A stretch of DNA of 64,000 bases. Origin: Methylococcus sp. Mc7 (GTDB lineage: Bacteria > Pseudomonadota > Gammaproteobacteria > Methylococcales > Methylococcaceae). Positions 31,857 through 41,547 of the stretch are shown one piece after another. The stretch spans positions 3,814,501 to 3,878,500 of the forward strand of contig NZ_CP079095.1 of the NCBI RefSeq assembly GCF_019285515.1. Reading direction: 5' to 3'. The notes below the pieces were generated by a model, which made no database searches, was not told the origin of the DNA, and saw only the letters and a program-made list of their open reading frames with translations. Within the stretch, counting starts at the first letter, position 1; the number at the start of each line of letters is the position of its first letter. The translations under genes and the position numbers were made by a program.

Positions 31857-32993
31857 TCAATAAAGCGTGTGTTCGCCCTTAGCGATGTCCGCGGCCGTGA
31901 CCTTTCCCCAGATCACCCGATAGGCCCATTGGGTGTAGAGCAATACGATTGGCAGAAACACCAGGGTAATCGCCAGAGACCATTGCAGATTCAGATGGCT
32001 CGCGCTGGCGTCCCAGATCGTCAGGCTGCTGCGGGGATCGGCGGTGGAGATCAGCATGAAAGGGAACAGGCCGAATCCTACCGTCCAGAGCAGGCCGCCA
32101 ATGCCCACCGCACTGGCGGCGAAAGCGGCGGCGGCGCGGCCGGTGCCGACAAGCGCCGCCGCCGCGGGCACCCCCAGCACCGCCAGCGCGGGAGCGACGA
32201 ACATGCGCGGATGCGCCTGGAAGTTCGCCAGCCAGCTTCCGGAAAAATCGACCGTTTTCGCCATCGGGTTGGACGGCGCATTGGGCCCGGCCATGGTCAG
32301 GATTTCCGGACGCGGAACGCCGAGGATCACCCAAGCGGCGGCGAGCACGATCAGCACGACCAGGACCGCACCGCCGATCGCGGCGACGCGCCGGGCACGC
32401 TGCTCGATGGCCCCTTCGGTCCGGCAGCTCAGGTAAACCGCGCCGTGAAACACGCAGGCCAGCAGGCCGATCACGCCGCAGAGCAGGGGAAACGGCATCA
32501 GCAGACCGAAGAAGCTGCCGTCATAGAACGCGCGGAGGCTCCCGTCGAGATGGAACGGCAGGCCGACCAGCAGATTGCCCACCAGAACGCCCATGAGGAT
32601 CGGCGGCACCGCGCCGCCGATGAACAGCCCCCAGTCCCAGGCGTTGCGCCACTGGGGAGACTCCAGCTTGCTGCGGTAGTCGAAGCCGACCGGCCGGAAA
32701 AACAGGGTATACAGCACCAGCAGCATCGCGATGTAGAGCCCCGAGAACAGCGTCGCATAAACCGCCGGCCACACCGCGAAAATGGCGCCGCCGAGCAGGA
32801 TCAGCCAGACCTGGTTGCCGTCCCAGGTCGGACCGATGGTGTTGATCACCACCCGCCGCTCGACGTCGTTGCGGCCGATGAAGGGCAGCAAGGCGCCGAT
32901 GCCGAAATCGAATCCCACGGTGAGCACGAACCCCGTCGTCACCGCGCCCGTGATCACCCACCAGATCACCCGCATGGTTTCATAGTCGAACAT
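31857..32993 (-). CDS. cydB: Cytochrome bd ubiquinol oxidase subunit II
   Basis: The 378-aa polytopic protein has the CydB motifs GFDFGIGALLPFIGRND and INTIGPTWDGNQVWLILLGG, and ends in a helix followed by VIWGKVTAADIAKGEHTLY. With CydA it forms the quinol oxidase that reduces O2 to water. It starts 19 bp after cydA. Length is normal. Confidence 0.96.
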   Translation of the reverse strand: MFDYETMRVIWWVITGAVTTGFVLTVGFDFGIGALLPFIGRNDVERRVVINTIGPTWDGNQVWLILLGGAIFAVWPAVYATLFSGLYIAMLLVLYTLFFRPVGFDYRSKLESPQWRNAWDWGLFIGGAVPPILMGVLVGNLLVGLPFHLDGSLRAFYDGSFFGLLMPFPLLCGVIGLLACVFHGAVYLSCRTEGAIEQRARRVAAIGGAVLVVLIVLAAAWVILGVPRPEILTMAGPNAPSNPMAKTVDFSGSWLANFQAHPRMFVAPALAVLGVPAAAALVGTGRAAAAFAASAVGIGGLLWTVGFGLFPFMLISTADPRSSLTIWDASASHLNLQWSLAITLVFLPIVLLYTQWAYRVIWGKVTAADIAKGEHTLY

Positions 32994-33012
32994 GTGGACC
33001 TCCCGATGCCTG

Positions 33013-34590
33013 TCAGGCTGCTGAACTGGAGAGCGCCGCCGCCGGCCGCTCGAAATGGTATCGCCCCGTGTGCAGGCTGCTCGGGCCGAGCTTGACGTAC
33101 TTGAGCATCAGGTAAAGCTCGATCACCAGGAGCGCCGTGTAGAAGAAGGCGAAACCCGCGATGCTGAACCAGAGATCCCCCGTGCTGAGCGAGGAGGTGC
33201 TCAGATGCGTGGGGAGCACGCCGGAAATGGTCCAGGGCTGGCGGCCGTATTCGGCGACGAACCACCCGGTTTCCGCCGCGATCCAGGGCAAGGGAATGGA
33301 CCAGACCGCCAGCTTCAGCAGCCAGCGCTTTCGGTCCGCCACCCGTATCGCGCAGTAATAGAAGGCCATCACGAAGATGAACAGCATGGTGAAACCGCAG
33401 GCCACCATGATGCGGAACGTCCAAAACAACGGGCCGACGTGGGGTATGGTGTCCGTCGCGGCCTTCTGCACCAGGTCTTCGCCCGCCCCGGCGATCCCTT
33501 CCGTGTACTTGGCAAGCAGCAGGGCGAAGCCCAGGTCCGCCTTGTGTTCTTCGAAATCGGCTTTCACCGCCGGGCTGGCGTCGCCCCCCCTCATCCGCTC
33601 CAGCGCCCCGTAGGCGATCTGGCCGCTGCGGATGTGGGCCAGGCTGGCCTCCCGCAGTTCCTTCAGCCCCTTGACCTCTTCGTCGATGGAGCGCGTGGCG
33701 ATCAGGCCGAGCACATACGGTATCCTGAGCGCATAGCGGGTTTCCTGCCGGTCCTGATCAGGGAATCCGACGACCGTGAACGCTGCCGGCGGCTTCTCGG
33801 TTTCCCAGGCCCCCTCGATCGCCGCCAGCTTCACCTTCTGCACCTCGCCGTCGGTGTAGCCGCTCTCGTCGCCCAGCACGATGACGGAGAGAACCGACGC
33901 CAGCCCGAACGCCGCAGCGATCGAGAAGGAACGACGGGCAAAGCCTATGTCCCTCCCCTTCAGCAGATACCAGGAGGATATGCCGAGGACGAACATCGCC
34001 CCGGTGACATAGCCGGCCGCGACGGTGTGCACGAACTTGACCTGGGCCACGGGATTGAAGAACACGTCGGCGAAGCTGGTCAGCTCCATGCGCAGGGTCT
34101 CGTAGTTGAACTCCGTGCCCACCGGATGCTGCATCCAGGCGTTGGCGATCAGAATCCACAACGCCGAGGTGTTGGTGCCCAGCGCCAGCAGCCAGGTGAC
34201 GGACAGATGCTGGACCCGGCTCATGCGGTCCCAGCCGAAGAAGAACAGGCCGACGAAGGTCGATTCGAGGAAGAACGACACCAGGCCCTCGCTGGCCAGG
34301 ATGGGGCCGAAGATATCGCCGACGTAATGCGAGTAATAGGACCAGTTGGTGCCGAACTGGAACTCCAGGGTAATGCCGGTCGTCACCCCCATGGCGAAGT
34401 TGATGCCGAACAGCTTGCCCCAGAACCGCGTCATGTCCTTGTACACTTCCTTGCCGGTCATCACGTAGACCGATTCCATGATGGCCAGCAGGAAAGCCAA
34501 CCCCAGGGTCAAGGGCACGAACAGAAAGTGGTAGAGCGCGGTCAGGCCGAATTGCAGCCTGGAAAGGTTGACGATGTCTTCACCGATCAT
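33013..34590 (-). CDS. cydA: Cytochrome bd ubiquinol oxidase subunit I
   Basis: The 525-aa subunit carries the haems. It begins VNLSRLQFGLTALYHFLFVP (haem ligand His), continues with FGINFAMGVTTGITLEFQFG, and has GRQPWTISGVLPTHLS near the C-terminus. The ATG at 34590 overlaps the stop of the small upstream gene by 4 bp (ATGA). The frame is open much further upstream, but that part is out of family. High-affinity O2 use fits a microaerobic or methane-oxidising lifestyle. Confidence 0.96.
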   Translation of the reverse strand: MIGEDIVNLSRLQFGLTALYHFLFVPLTLGLAFLLAIMESVYVMTGKEVYKDMTRFWGKLFGINFAMGVTTGITLEFQFGTNWSYYSHYVGDIFGPILASEGLVSFFLESTFVGLFFFGWDRMSRVQHLSVTWLLALGTNTSALWILIANAWMQHPVGTEFNYETLRMELTSFADVFFNPVAQVKFVHTVAAGYVTGAMFVLGISSWYLLKGRDIGFARRSFSIAAAFGLASVLSVIVLGDESGYTDGEVQKVKLAAIEGAWETEKPPAAFTVVGFPDQDRQETRYALRIPYVLGLIATRSIDEEVKGLKELREASLAHIRSGQIAYGALERMRGGDASPAVKADFEEHKADLGFALLLAKYTEGIAGAGEDLVQKAATDTIPHVGPLFWTFRIMVACGFTMLFIFVMAFYYCAIRVADRKRWLLKLAVWSIPLPWIAAETGWFVAEYGRQPWTISGVLPTHLSTSSLSTGDLWFSIAGFAFFYTALLVIELYLMLKYVKLGPSSLHTGRYHFERPAAALSSSAA

Positions 34591-34853
34591 GGCTTGAGCG
34601 CCTCCTGGTTGGGAGAGGAAAGGGGACTGGAGCCGAGCAGAATCGCCGGACGCGGAGGTTCCCGGGCATCCGGATGTGAGCGGAAGAACAGCGCCCACAG
34701 GCCCGACAGCACGATCATCTTGAACAGCAACGCCAGCGTGAGTTCCCGCGCCAGCGGAGAACGCAGGCCAAGTGCGGCCAGGCGCCGAAACGCGGTCGTA
34801 CCGGCCTGCTGCGCGGCAGCCGAGACAGAACGAAACCCATCGTATGGCTTCAT
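34587..34853 (-). CDS. cydP: CydP-like cytochrome bd assembly small membrane protein
   Basis: The 88-aa protein has one membrane helix (ARELTLALLFKMIVLSGLWA), preceded by a basic segment and followed by a Pro-rich tail. The sequence (RELxLxLLxKxxxLxGLWxxFF) matches the CydP family of small proteins encoded just upstream of cydA. The start has GAGG upstream, and translation is coupled to cydA through ATGA. It makes the operon cydP-A-B-X. The family role is thought to be oxidase assembly. Confidence 0.7.
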   Translation of the reverse strand: MKPYDGFRSVSAAAQQAGTTAFRRLAALGLRSPLARELTLALLFKMIVLSGLWALFFRSHPDAREPPRPAILLGSSPLSSPNQEALKP

Positions 34854-34984
34854 GAAATCCCTCGCATTCCGTCGGAATCAGGCCGCGGACCGTGGCCGGC
34901 AGGCGCGAATGCGTCAATCGTACACCTTTTCGGGATTTTCACCACACAGACCGCATGCTTTTTCGACATCGGCCCGACCCGCTT

Positions 34985-35890
34985 CTAATGGACCGCACTG
35001 CCGGCGCCGAAGTAGCGCGCATGGAGCCAGCCGCGCAGCCGGGACAGCAGCATCACTGCCAGCACCGCCGCGGCGCCGCGGAAAAAGTCCGGGTGAGCTG
35101 ACACGAGCTCGCCGATCTCGTCCAGCCGTTCCGGCGTGAGCTCGCGATACAGCAGAAAGACCGCGACCACCGCAACGAATCCGCCGAACATCCGGCGCAA
35201 GATCTTTCCGCCCAACCGCGCGGCCAGCAATCCGCCCGCGAGACTCCCGGCCACCGCCGCTCCCGCAATCGGACCGGCGAGGTCATGGCGTATTTGGACA
35301 TGCCCGGCATAGCCCATCAAGGCCGCCAGCGAATTCATGGCGACCACCAGGAGCGAGGTCGCCGCGGCCGCATGCATGGGCAAGCGGCCGAGCAGGTTGA
35401 GCGCCGGCACGACCATGAAGCCGCCGCCCGCACCGACCAGTCCCGTCAAGGCTCCGACCATCCCACCGTCGAACAGGACGGCAAAGAGCGGCAGCCTCAA
35501 TGGGCACAGCGTTGCCCTGCCTGAAGGAACATCGACGCCGCGGCGCCCTCGCAGCATGGCCACCGAGGTCGCCAGCATCACCAAGCCGAACAGGATCAGC
35601 AGGATTCCGCCCGGCAGCGCCGCCGCGGCCCGGCCGCCGCCGTAGGCGCCGGCCATTCCCGCCAGGCCGAACACCGCCCCCATCTTCCAGCAGACCCGGC
35701 CGCCCCGGACGTGGCCGATCAGCGCCGTCAGGCTGGTTAAACCGACCACGACCAGCGACGTCGTGATCGCCTCCTTGGGAGAAAATCCGGCGACATAGAC
35801 CAGCATCGGCACCATCAGCACCGATCCGCCGCCTCCCAGCAGTCCCAGGAGGAGACCGATCCCCAGAGCCAATACGAGCGCCAAGGTCAT
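34985..35890 (-). CDS. TSUP (TauE/SafE) family permease, paired with persulfide dioxygenase
   Basis: The 301-aa membrane protein has both TSUP repeats: LLGGGGSVLMVPMLVYVAGF and LTGLVGAGGGFMVVPALNLL. It starts 7 bp after the sulfur dioxygenase gene, so the two are co-transcribed. In that setting it probably exports sulfite (the dioxygenase product) or moves another inorganic sulfur species; the direction is inference. The longer C-terminus ends in a single extra helix after a periplasmic loop. Confidence 0.85.
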   Translation of the reverse strand: MTLALVLALGIGLLLGLLGGGGSVLMVPMLVYVAGFSPKEAITTSLVVVGLTSLTALIGHVRGGRVCWKMGAVFGLAGMAGAYGGGRAAAALPGGILLILFGLVMLATSVAMLRGRRGVDVPSGRATLCPLRLPLFAVLFDGGMVGALTGLVGAGGGFMVVPALNLLGRLPMHAAAATSLLVVAMNSLAALMGYAGHVQIRHDLAGPIAGAAVAGSLAGGLLAARLGGKILRRMFGGFVAVVAVFLLYRELTPERLDEIGELVSAHPDFFRGAAAVLAVMLLSRLRGWLHARYFGAGSAVH

Positions 35891-35897
35891 CGGCGGA

Positions 35898-36605
35898 TCA
35901 CCCGTGAGGCTCCGCCGCGGGCAGCCGGCCGCAAGCCTGGTTGGCAGGCAGTGCCCGGTCGATGTATTTCGGATAATCCAGCTCCAGGCCGCTCATGAGC
36001 GATATGAATTCCTCCCGGCTCCTGCCGCCGCCCAGACGAGGGTTCCGGGCCATCTCGCGGCCGATCGTGCTCACCGTGTTGCCGTGGTAGTCGTGCCCCG
36101 GATAGACCAGCGTGTCCGGCGGGAGAGAAAAAAGCCGGTGCTGGATGCTGTCGTAGAGCTGCCCGGCGTCGCCCTGTTGGAAATCGGTGCGGCCGCAGCC
36201 GTCGATGAACAGGGCATCGCCGGTGAAAACCCGGTCGCTCATGACATAGCTCACGCAGCCGGCGGTGTGGCCCGGCGTGTGGCGCACCTCGAACTCCAGA
36301 TCGCCCACCTGCAGCGGCACGCCGTCTGTCACCATGAGGTCGGCGCATCCGGCCCCGGCGTCTCTGTGCACCACGCTCTTGCTGTTCAGGCGCTCCCGCA
36401 GGAGCGAAGCTCCGGTGACGTGATCGGCATGCACATGGGTTTCCAAAGTGTAGACCAGCCTGAGCCCCAGCCCGCGCAGCAGCTCTTCATAGCACGCGAC
36501 CTGAGTGTCCACCGGATCGATCAGCACCGCGCGCCGGGTGCGTTCGCAGCCCAGCAGATAGGTGTAGGTCGAAGTATCGGTCTCGAACAGTTGTCTGAAA
36601 ATCAT
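35898..36605 (-). CDS. ETHE1-like persulfide dioxygenase (MBL fold)
   Basis: The 235-aa metallo-beta-lactamase-fold enzyme has iron-site motifs LETHVHADHVTGA, RHTPGHTAGCVSYVMSDRVF, GDALFIDGCGRTDFQQGD and VYPGHDYHG. This pattern (with CGRTDFQ) is the ETHE1/persulfide dioxygenase signature rather than glyoxalase II. The reaction is glutathione persulfide plus O2 to sulfite. The ATG at 36605 follows a strong AAGGAGGG. A sigma-54-type promoter lies upstream, and the activator gene is divergent. Confidence 0.9.
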   Translation of the reverse strand: MIFRQLFETDTSTYTYLLGCERTRRAVLIDPVDTQVACYEELLRGLGLRLVYTLETHVHADHVTGASLLRERLNSKSVVHRDAGAGCADLMVTDGVPLQVGDLEFEVRHTPGHTAGCVSYVMSDRVFTGDALFIDGCGRTDFQQGDAGQLYDSIQHRLFSLPPDTLVYPGHDYHGNTVSTIGREMARNPRLGGGRSREEFISLMSGLELDYPKYIDRALPANQACGRLPAAEPHG

Positions 36606-36646
36606 CCGGCCCTCCTTCAAAAAGCCTTGTCTCATGCAATAACGGG

Positions 36647-36662
36647 ATCAAAACCCGTGCCA
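36647..36662 (-). promoter_or_regulatory. Sigma-54 (-24/-12) promoter of the persulfide dioxygenase operon
   Basis: On the minus strand the sequence is TGGCACGGGTTTTGAT. This matches TGGCACG-N4-TTGC(A/T) at all positions except TTGA for TTGC. The -12 end is about 42 bp upstream of the dioxygenase ATG, leaving room for the start site and ribosome site. The divergent gene encodes a sigma-54 activator. Confidence 0.8.
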
Positions 36663-36725
36663 CCAGGCCAATCACTTGATTCATAGACGCTCCCGACAAA
36701 TCCAGCGGCATCGCGCAGCCAGGAA

Positions 36726-36755
36726 TGTTTCATTTTATGATCCACTCATGAAACA
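36726..36755. promoter_or_regulatory. Inverted-repeat enhancer candidate for the sigma-54 activator
   Basis: TGTTTCAT (36726-36733) and ATGAAACA (36748-36755) form a perfect 8-bp inverted pair with a 14-bp spacer. Two more TGAAAC half-sites follow at 36770-36775 and 36780-36785, the latter overlapping the regulator start. The pair begins 64 bp upstream of the -24 element, the usual place for an activator-binding site. Binding is inferred. Confidence 0.6.
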
Positions 36756-36778
36756 CTTGCTACGATCCGTGAAACCTC

Positions 36779-38101
36779 ATGAAACCTCGAAGCGATACCC
36801 TCCCAGGCCACCCTCTCGACGCACGCTGCCTGCTCGATGCGCTGGCCGGACTCGAATGCGCGGGCGCCCTCTATCTCCTGGACGAGGAGGGACGCGTGAG
36901 CTACTGGAGCTCGGGCGCCGAGCGCCTGACGGGCCACGCGGCCGATTTTGCGGCCGGCAAACCCATCGCCCGGCTGCTGCCCGGCTATAGCCGTCCTGCC
37001 GCAGACGAAGCCCGCGGCATGGGCGAGGACGAAATTCGGGTCGAGCGGGCGGATGGCTCGGCGCTGCTGGCGCGGCGCCGGTTCCAGCCCCTGCGGGACC
37101 GGGGCGGGAGCGCCCGGGGCCGGCTGGAGGTGCTCACCGCGATCGAAACCGTCGGCACCCCTTTGGCCGAAGCCGACGTCGAAATCCTGCATGGATTGAT
37201 CACCCGCGAACCGGCGATGAAACAAGTGTTCCGCATCGTCCGCAATGTCGCGGAAACCGACGCCACGGTATTGGTACGCGGCGAATCGGGCACGGGCAAG
37301 GAACTGATCGCCCGCGCCGTGCACGCCGAGAGTCACCGCGCCAAGGGGCCCTTTCTCGCGGTCAACTGCGCCGCGTTGGCGCCTTCCCTCCTGGAAAGCG
37401 AGTTGTTCGGGCACGTCCGCGGCGCCTTCACCGGGGCGGTGCGCGGTCATGCCGGGCTGTTCCAGCGCGCCGACGGCGGCACCCTGTTCCTGGATGAAGT
37501 CGCGGAACTGCCGCTGGAACTGCAGGCCAAGCTGCTGCGCGTGCTTCAGGAACAGAGCTTCGTCCCGGTCGGCGGCGACCGGACGCTCAGTGTGGATGTG
37601 CGCATCGTGGCGGCGACCCACCGCTCGCTGCGCGAAGCGGCGCGCGAGGGCCGCTTCCGCGAGGACCTGATGTACCGTCTGCGGGTGGTCCCCATCTTCC
37701 TGCCTCCGCTGCGCGAACGCCGACGAGACGTCGGCCTGCTGCTGTGGCATTTCATCGAGCGGCACAACGGCCGCGGCCTGCGCCGAGTCTTCCGCATCGA
37801 CCCGGACGCCATGCGCCGCCTGCTCGACCATCCCTGGCCGGGCAACGTGCGCGAATTGCAGAACGTGGTGGAATATGCCTTCGCCGTGGGGCGGGGAGAG
37901 GTGCTGGAACTCGACGATCTGCCGCCCGAGTTCCGCGAAGAGCATGCCGTGCCGCAAGAGCCTGCGGAACCTGTGCCGGACGAGGCCGAGCGAATCCGCA
38001 CGGCGCTGCGGCGATCCGGCGGACGCATCGACCAGGCCGCCCGGCTGCTGAAGATGAGCCGGGCGACGCTGTGGCGCAAACGAAAGAAGCTGGGCGTGTG
38101 A
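36779..38101 (+). CDS. Sigma-54-dependent activator (FisR-like) with PAS-type N-domain
   Basis: The 440-aa protein has an N-terminal PAS-like sensor (about 17-125: [20 protein letters not shown]). An AAA+ domain follows with Walker [16 protein letters not shown], the sigma-54 loop [15 protein letters not shown] and Walker [10 protein letters not shown], then a C-terminal Fis-type helix-turn-helix ([18 protein letters not shown]). Cys17 and Cys27 are the only cysteines in or just before the sensor. FisR regulators sense persulfide through cysteines and activate pdo/sqr genes; the divergent ETHE1-like operon makes the same role likely here. No clear ribosome site; the start is chosen for family length. 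Confidence 0.88.
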   Translation: MKPRSDTLPGHPLDARCLLDALAGLECAGALYLLDEEGRVSYWSSGAERLTGHAADFAAGKPIARLLPGYSRPAADEARGMGEDEIRVERADGSALLARRRFQPLRDRGGSARGRLEVLTAIETVGTPLAEADVEILHGLITREPAMKQVFRIVRNVAETDATVLVRGESGTGKELIARAVHAESHRAKGPFLAVNCAALAPSLLESELFGHVRGAFTGAVRGHAGLFQRADGGTLFLDEVAELPLELQAKLLRVLQEQSFVPVGGDRTLSVDVRIVAATHRSLREAAREGRFREDLMYRLRVVPIFLPPLRERRRDVGLLLWHFIERHNGRGLRRVFRIDPDAMRRLLDHPWPGNVRELQNVVEYAFAVGRGEVLELDDLPPEFREEHAVPQEPAEPVPDEAERIRTALRRSGGRIDQAARLLKMSRATLWRKRKKLGV

Positions 38102-38136
38102 CGGAAGGGGCATCCCTGCCCCGGATTCTGGATTCT

Positions 38137-39654
38137 CTACTGGATGTCCCAGAGGCCCATCATGCCCATGTCCTCATGCTCGAGGATGTGGCAATGGAAT
38201 ACCGTGGTCCCGCCGTAATCCTTCACCGGCACCAGCAGTTTGACGCTCCCCATGGCCGGCACGATGACGGTGTCCTTCCAGGCCGGCGTCGTGGTGTACA
38301 GCGACTTGTAGGCCGAATCGCCACCGCTGATGGAGATCACCTGCGCCGGGTTGACGTGTTGATGGAAGGGATGGTCCATCATGCTGTGGTTATAGATTTC
38401 CCAGACCTCGTAGGTTTCGCGTCCCGAGGTGATGGTGTAGGCCTCGGTGTCCGAAAAGGCGATGCCGTTGATGGTGGCCGAGCCGCCGCCCATCATGCCC
38501 ATCCCCATGCTCAGGGTGATCTGCCGCGTGACCGCGTTGGCCGGCACGCTCAGCCGAGTCGCGCCGGAATCGACCGTCGCCGGCAGACTCTGGCTCAGCG
38601 AGGAGCCGGTGACGTTCACGGTCATCAGGGTGATCTGCTGGTTGGCCGACTCGCCCGCCCCCCGGTTGTATGGCAAGGCCTGCAACTTGTAGTAACCCTT
38701 GGTGCTCGAAGCCTTCACCAGGACGTCCACCCGTTCGCCCGGCGACAGCAGCACGGTGCTCTGCGCATAGGGCTTGTCCAGCAGCCCGCCGTCCGTGCCC
38801 ACCACCCGCAGCGAATGGCTGGCCAGGCTAAGCTTGTAGAACCGCGCGTTGCTGGCGTTGACGATCTTCCAGCGCTGCACCTGCCCCGGCCGCATCGCCA
38901 ACACCGGATTGACCTGGCCGTTCACCATCATCGTGTCGCCCTCCTTGCCGTCCATGAAGTCCGAAGAAGTGTGGGCCGCGGGCGCTCCGCCGCTGAGGGT
39001 GATGTCCTTCAGGACCAGGGTATGCGTTTCGTAGCCCGAGAGCACCGTGCTCTCGTCCGCCACCTCCAAGGCCCCCGCCTGCCCCGCCCAGACCTGCTCC
39101 GCGACGTTACCGTGGACGTGCGGGTGATAGAAATTGAGGTTGCCGCCGCGGTGGAGCGAGAGATCGTACTCGTAGTCGAAGGTCTCGCCGGACAGGAAAT
39201 GCACCAGGACGTTGTCGGCATTCCCGGCGGGCGAGACGTGCAGGCCGTGGGTGTGCAGATTGGTCATGTCGCGGGGCATCCCCATGTCGTTGACCCCGGT
39301 GTAGGGCAGCGAATTCTTGAAATGGACTTTCAGGATGTCGCCTTTCTTCACCTTGATGGTGGGGCCGGGGAAGTGGCCGTTGTAAGTCTGCAGGTTCGCC
39401 GTCGTCCCGTTGATGTTGACGGGTGCGATTTTCGCTTCCAGGTTGACTTCGACGACGCCCGGGGTCGTCGACAGATTGGGTAGCTCCACCGGATCGGCGA
39501 ACGCCGCTCCGCGGGGCGGGTCGATGACGGTGGTGGACGTGCAGCCCATCATGCAGCCGCCGCCCATCATGGCGGCGCTGGAAGAGGCATAGACGGCGGC
39601 GCCCATCGTCAGGGCCGCCAGCGACAGACTCCGTGAGTTTATAATTTTAGTCAT
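38137..39654 (-). CDS. Exported multicopper oxidase
   Basis: The 505-aa cupredoxin protein has all four copper motifs: NLHTHGLHV, FYHPHVHGNV, DHPFHQHVNP and the T1/T3 loop FHCHILEHEDMGMMG. A signal peptide is followed by AAMMGGGCMMGC, a short Met/Cys cluster, near residue 27. A second Met-rich patch (MGMGMMGGG) lies near residue 405. It resembles CueO/CopA-like metallo-oxidases or laccases, which work in the periplasm. The ATG at 39654 gives the signal peptide; the frame to 39768 is not used. No copper pump is adjacent. Confidence 0.88.
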   Translation of the reverse strand: MTKIINSRSLSLAALTMGAAVYASSSAAMMGGGCMMGCTSTTVIDPPRGAAFADPVELPNLSTTPGVVEVNLEAKIAPVNINGTTANLQTYNGHFPGPTIKVKKGDILKVHFKNSLPYTGVNDMGMPRDMTNLHTHGLHVSPAGNADNVLVHFLSGETFDYEYDLSLHRGGNLNFYHPHVHGNVAEQVWAGQAGALEVADESTVLSGYETHTLVLKDITLSGGAPAAHTSSDFMDGKEGDTMMVNGQVNPVLAMRPGQVQRWKIVNASNARFYKLSLASHSLRVVGTDGGLLDKPYAQSTVLLSPGERVDVLVKASSTKGYYKLQALPYNRGAGESANQQITLMTVNVTGSSLSQSLPATVDSGATRLSVPANAVTRQITLSMGMGMMGGGSATINGIAFSDTEAYTITSGRETYEVWEIYNHSMMDHPFHQHVNPAQVISISGGDSAYKSLYTTTPAWKDTVIVPAMGSVKLLVPVKDYGGTTVFHCHILEHEDMGMMGLWDIQ

Positions 39655-39786
39655 CGTTATAACTTTCCATATTTGGTTGGGTATGACATTACCGGCCAAT
39701 GTGGCCGGAAGCCGAGATGCAGGTATCGGACCAGCCGAAAACCTCGCCCCGGATATCGCATGAATCACGGCCTTCCCACCTGGTCA

Positions 39787-39837
39787 TCACCTTCCCGCCC
39801 GGCGGGACCGCGTGATTTCACTCAAACCGGAAGGTGA
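39787..39837. repeat. Inverted repeat in the multicopper oxidase/argG gap
   Basis: TCACCTTCC (39787-39795) and GGAAGGTGA (39829-39837) form a perfect 9-bp inverted pair. A second, partly overlapping pair, AATCACG near 39764 and CGTGATT near 39811, lies alongside. The 296-bp gap also contains a short CCGGCC/GGCCGG hairpin near 39692. Function unknown; it could be a regulator site for the oxidase or a leader structure before argG. Confidence 0.4.
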
Positions 39838-39905
39838 ATTGCCTCACCCCGAAACCGCACCGGGAAACGCGGAACGTGCCGGACGATCCACGGCGCCGTT
39901 CGCGC

Positions 39906-39911
39906 TATAAT
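39906..39911 (+). promoter_or_regulatory. Sigma-70 -10 candidate for argG
   Basis: A perfect TATAAT lies 39 bp upstream of the argG ATG. The -35 position (around 39883, ACGATC) is poor, so an activator or an extended -10 effect would be needed. Confidence 0.4.
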
Positions 39912-39950
39912 TCCCGGCTTTCGTCCTGTAACCCTGCGGTTCGCCCCATC

Positions 39951-41177
<1,227 letters not shown>

Positions 41178-41283
41178 CCATAAGACGCGGCTCCCGGCGT
41201 GGCGCACCGCGCCGGGAAACACAGCGTCGCGGCCACGACGACATGCCGCCCTCGCCAAATCCCGTGGATATGATATATTCAAG

Positions 41284-41296
41284 AATAATTATCATT
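41284..41296 (+). promoter_or_regulatory. Fur-box-like site upstream of feoAB
   Basis: AATAATTATCATT agrees with the core AATGATAATCATT of the Fur consensus at 11 of 13 positions. It lies just 14 bp upstream of the feoA ATG, next to an AT-rich TATGATATATT at 41269. Iron repression of feoAB would be expected. The match is by eye. Confidence 0.5.
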
Positions 41297-41310
41297 TGCG
41301 GGGTTTGCCT

Positions 41311-41547
41311 ATGGATTCCAACCTGAACAGCCTCAAAGAGGGCGAATCGGCGATCATCCGCGCCATCAGCGCGGAAGGCGCCCTCTACCATCGCCTGGTC
41401 GGCCTCGGTTTCCGGGTCGGCAAGGCCATCGCCGTCGTCCGTCACGGCCGCTTCAAAGGCCCCTTGCAGGTTCGGATCGGAAATACCGACATCATCATGC
41501 GGCGCAGCGACGCCGAAAGAATCCGAGTCATCGCCAAGACAGCCTGA
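41311..41547 (+). CDS. feoA: Ferrous iron transport protein FeoA
   Basis: The 78-aa SH3-like protein has SLKEGESAIIRAISAEGALY, RLVGLGFRVGKAI and GPLQVRIGNTDIIMRRSDAE, the whole FeoA domain. It is a cytosolic partner that modulates FeoB. The stop overlaps the feoB start by one base (TGATG), so the two are translated together. The start has no strong ribosome site, but the domain begins at this ATG. Confidence 0.93.
   Translation: MDSNLNSLKEGESAIIRAISAEGALYHRLVGLGFRVGKAIAVVRHGRFKGPLQVRIGNTDIIMRRSDAERIRVIAKTA

Noticed and set aside
36487-36711. 74-codon minus-strand frame starting in the FisR/ETHE1 gap
   Set aside because: It overlaps the ETHE1 gene in another phase and covers the sigma-54 promoter.
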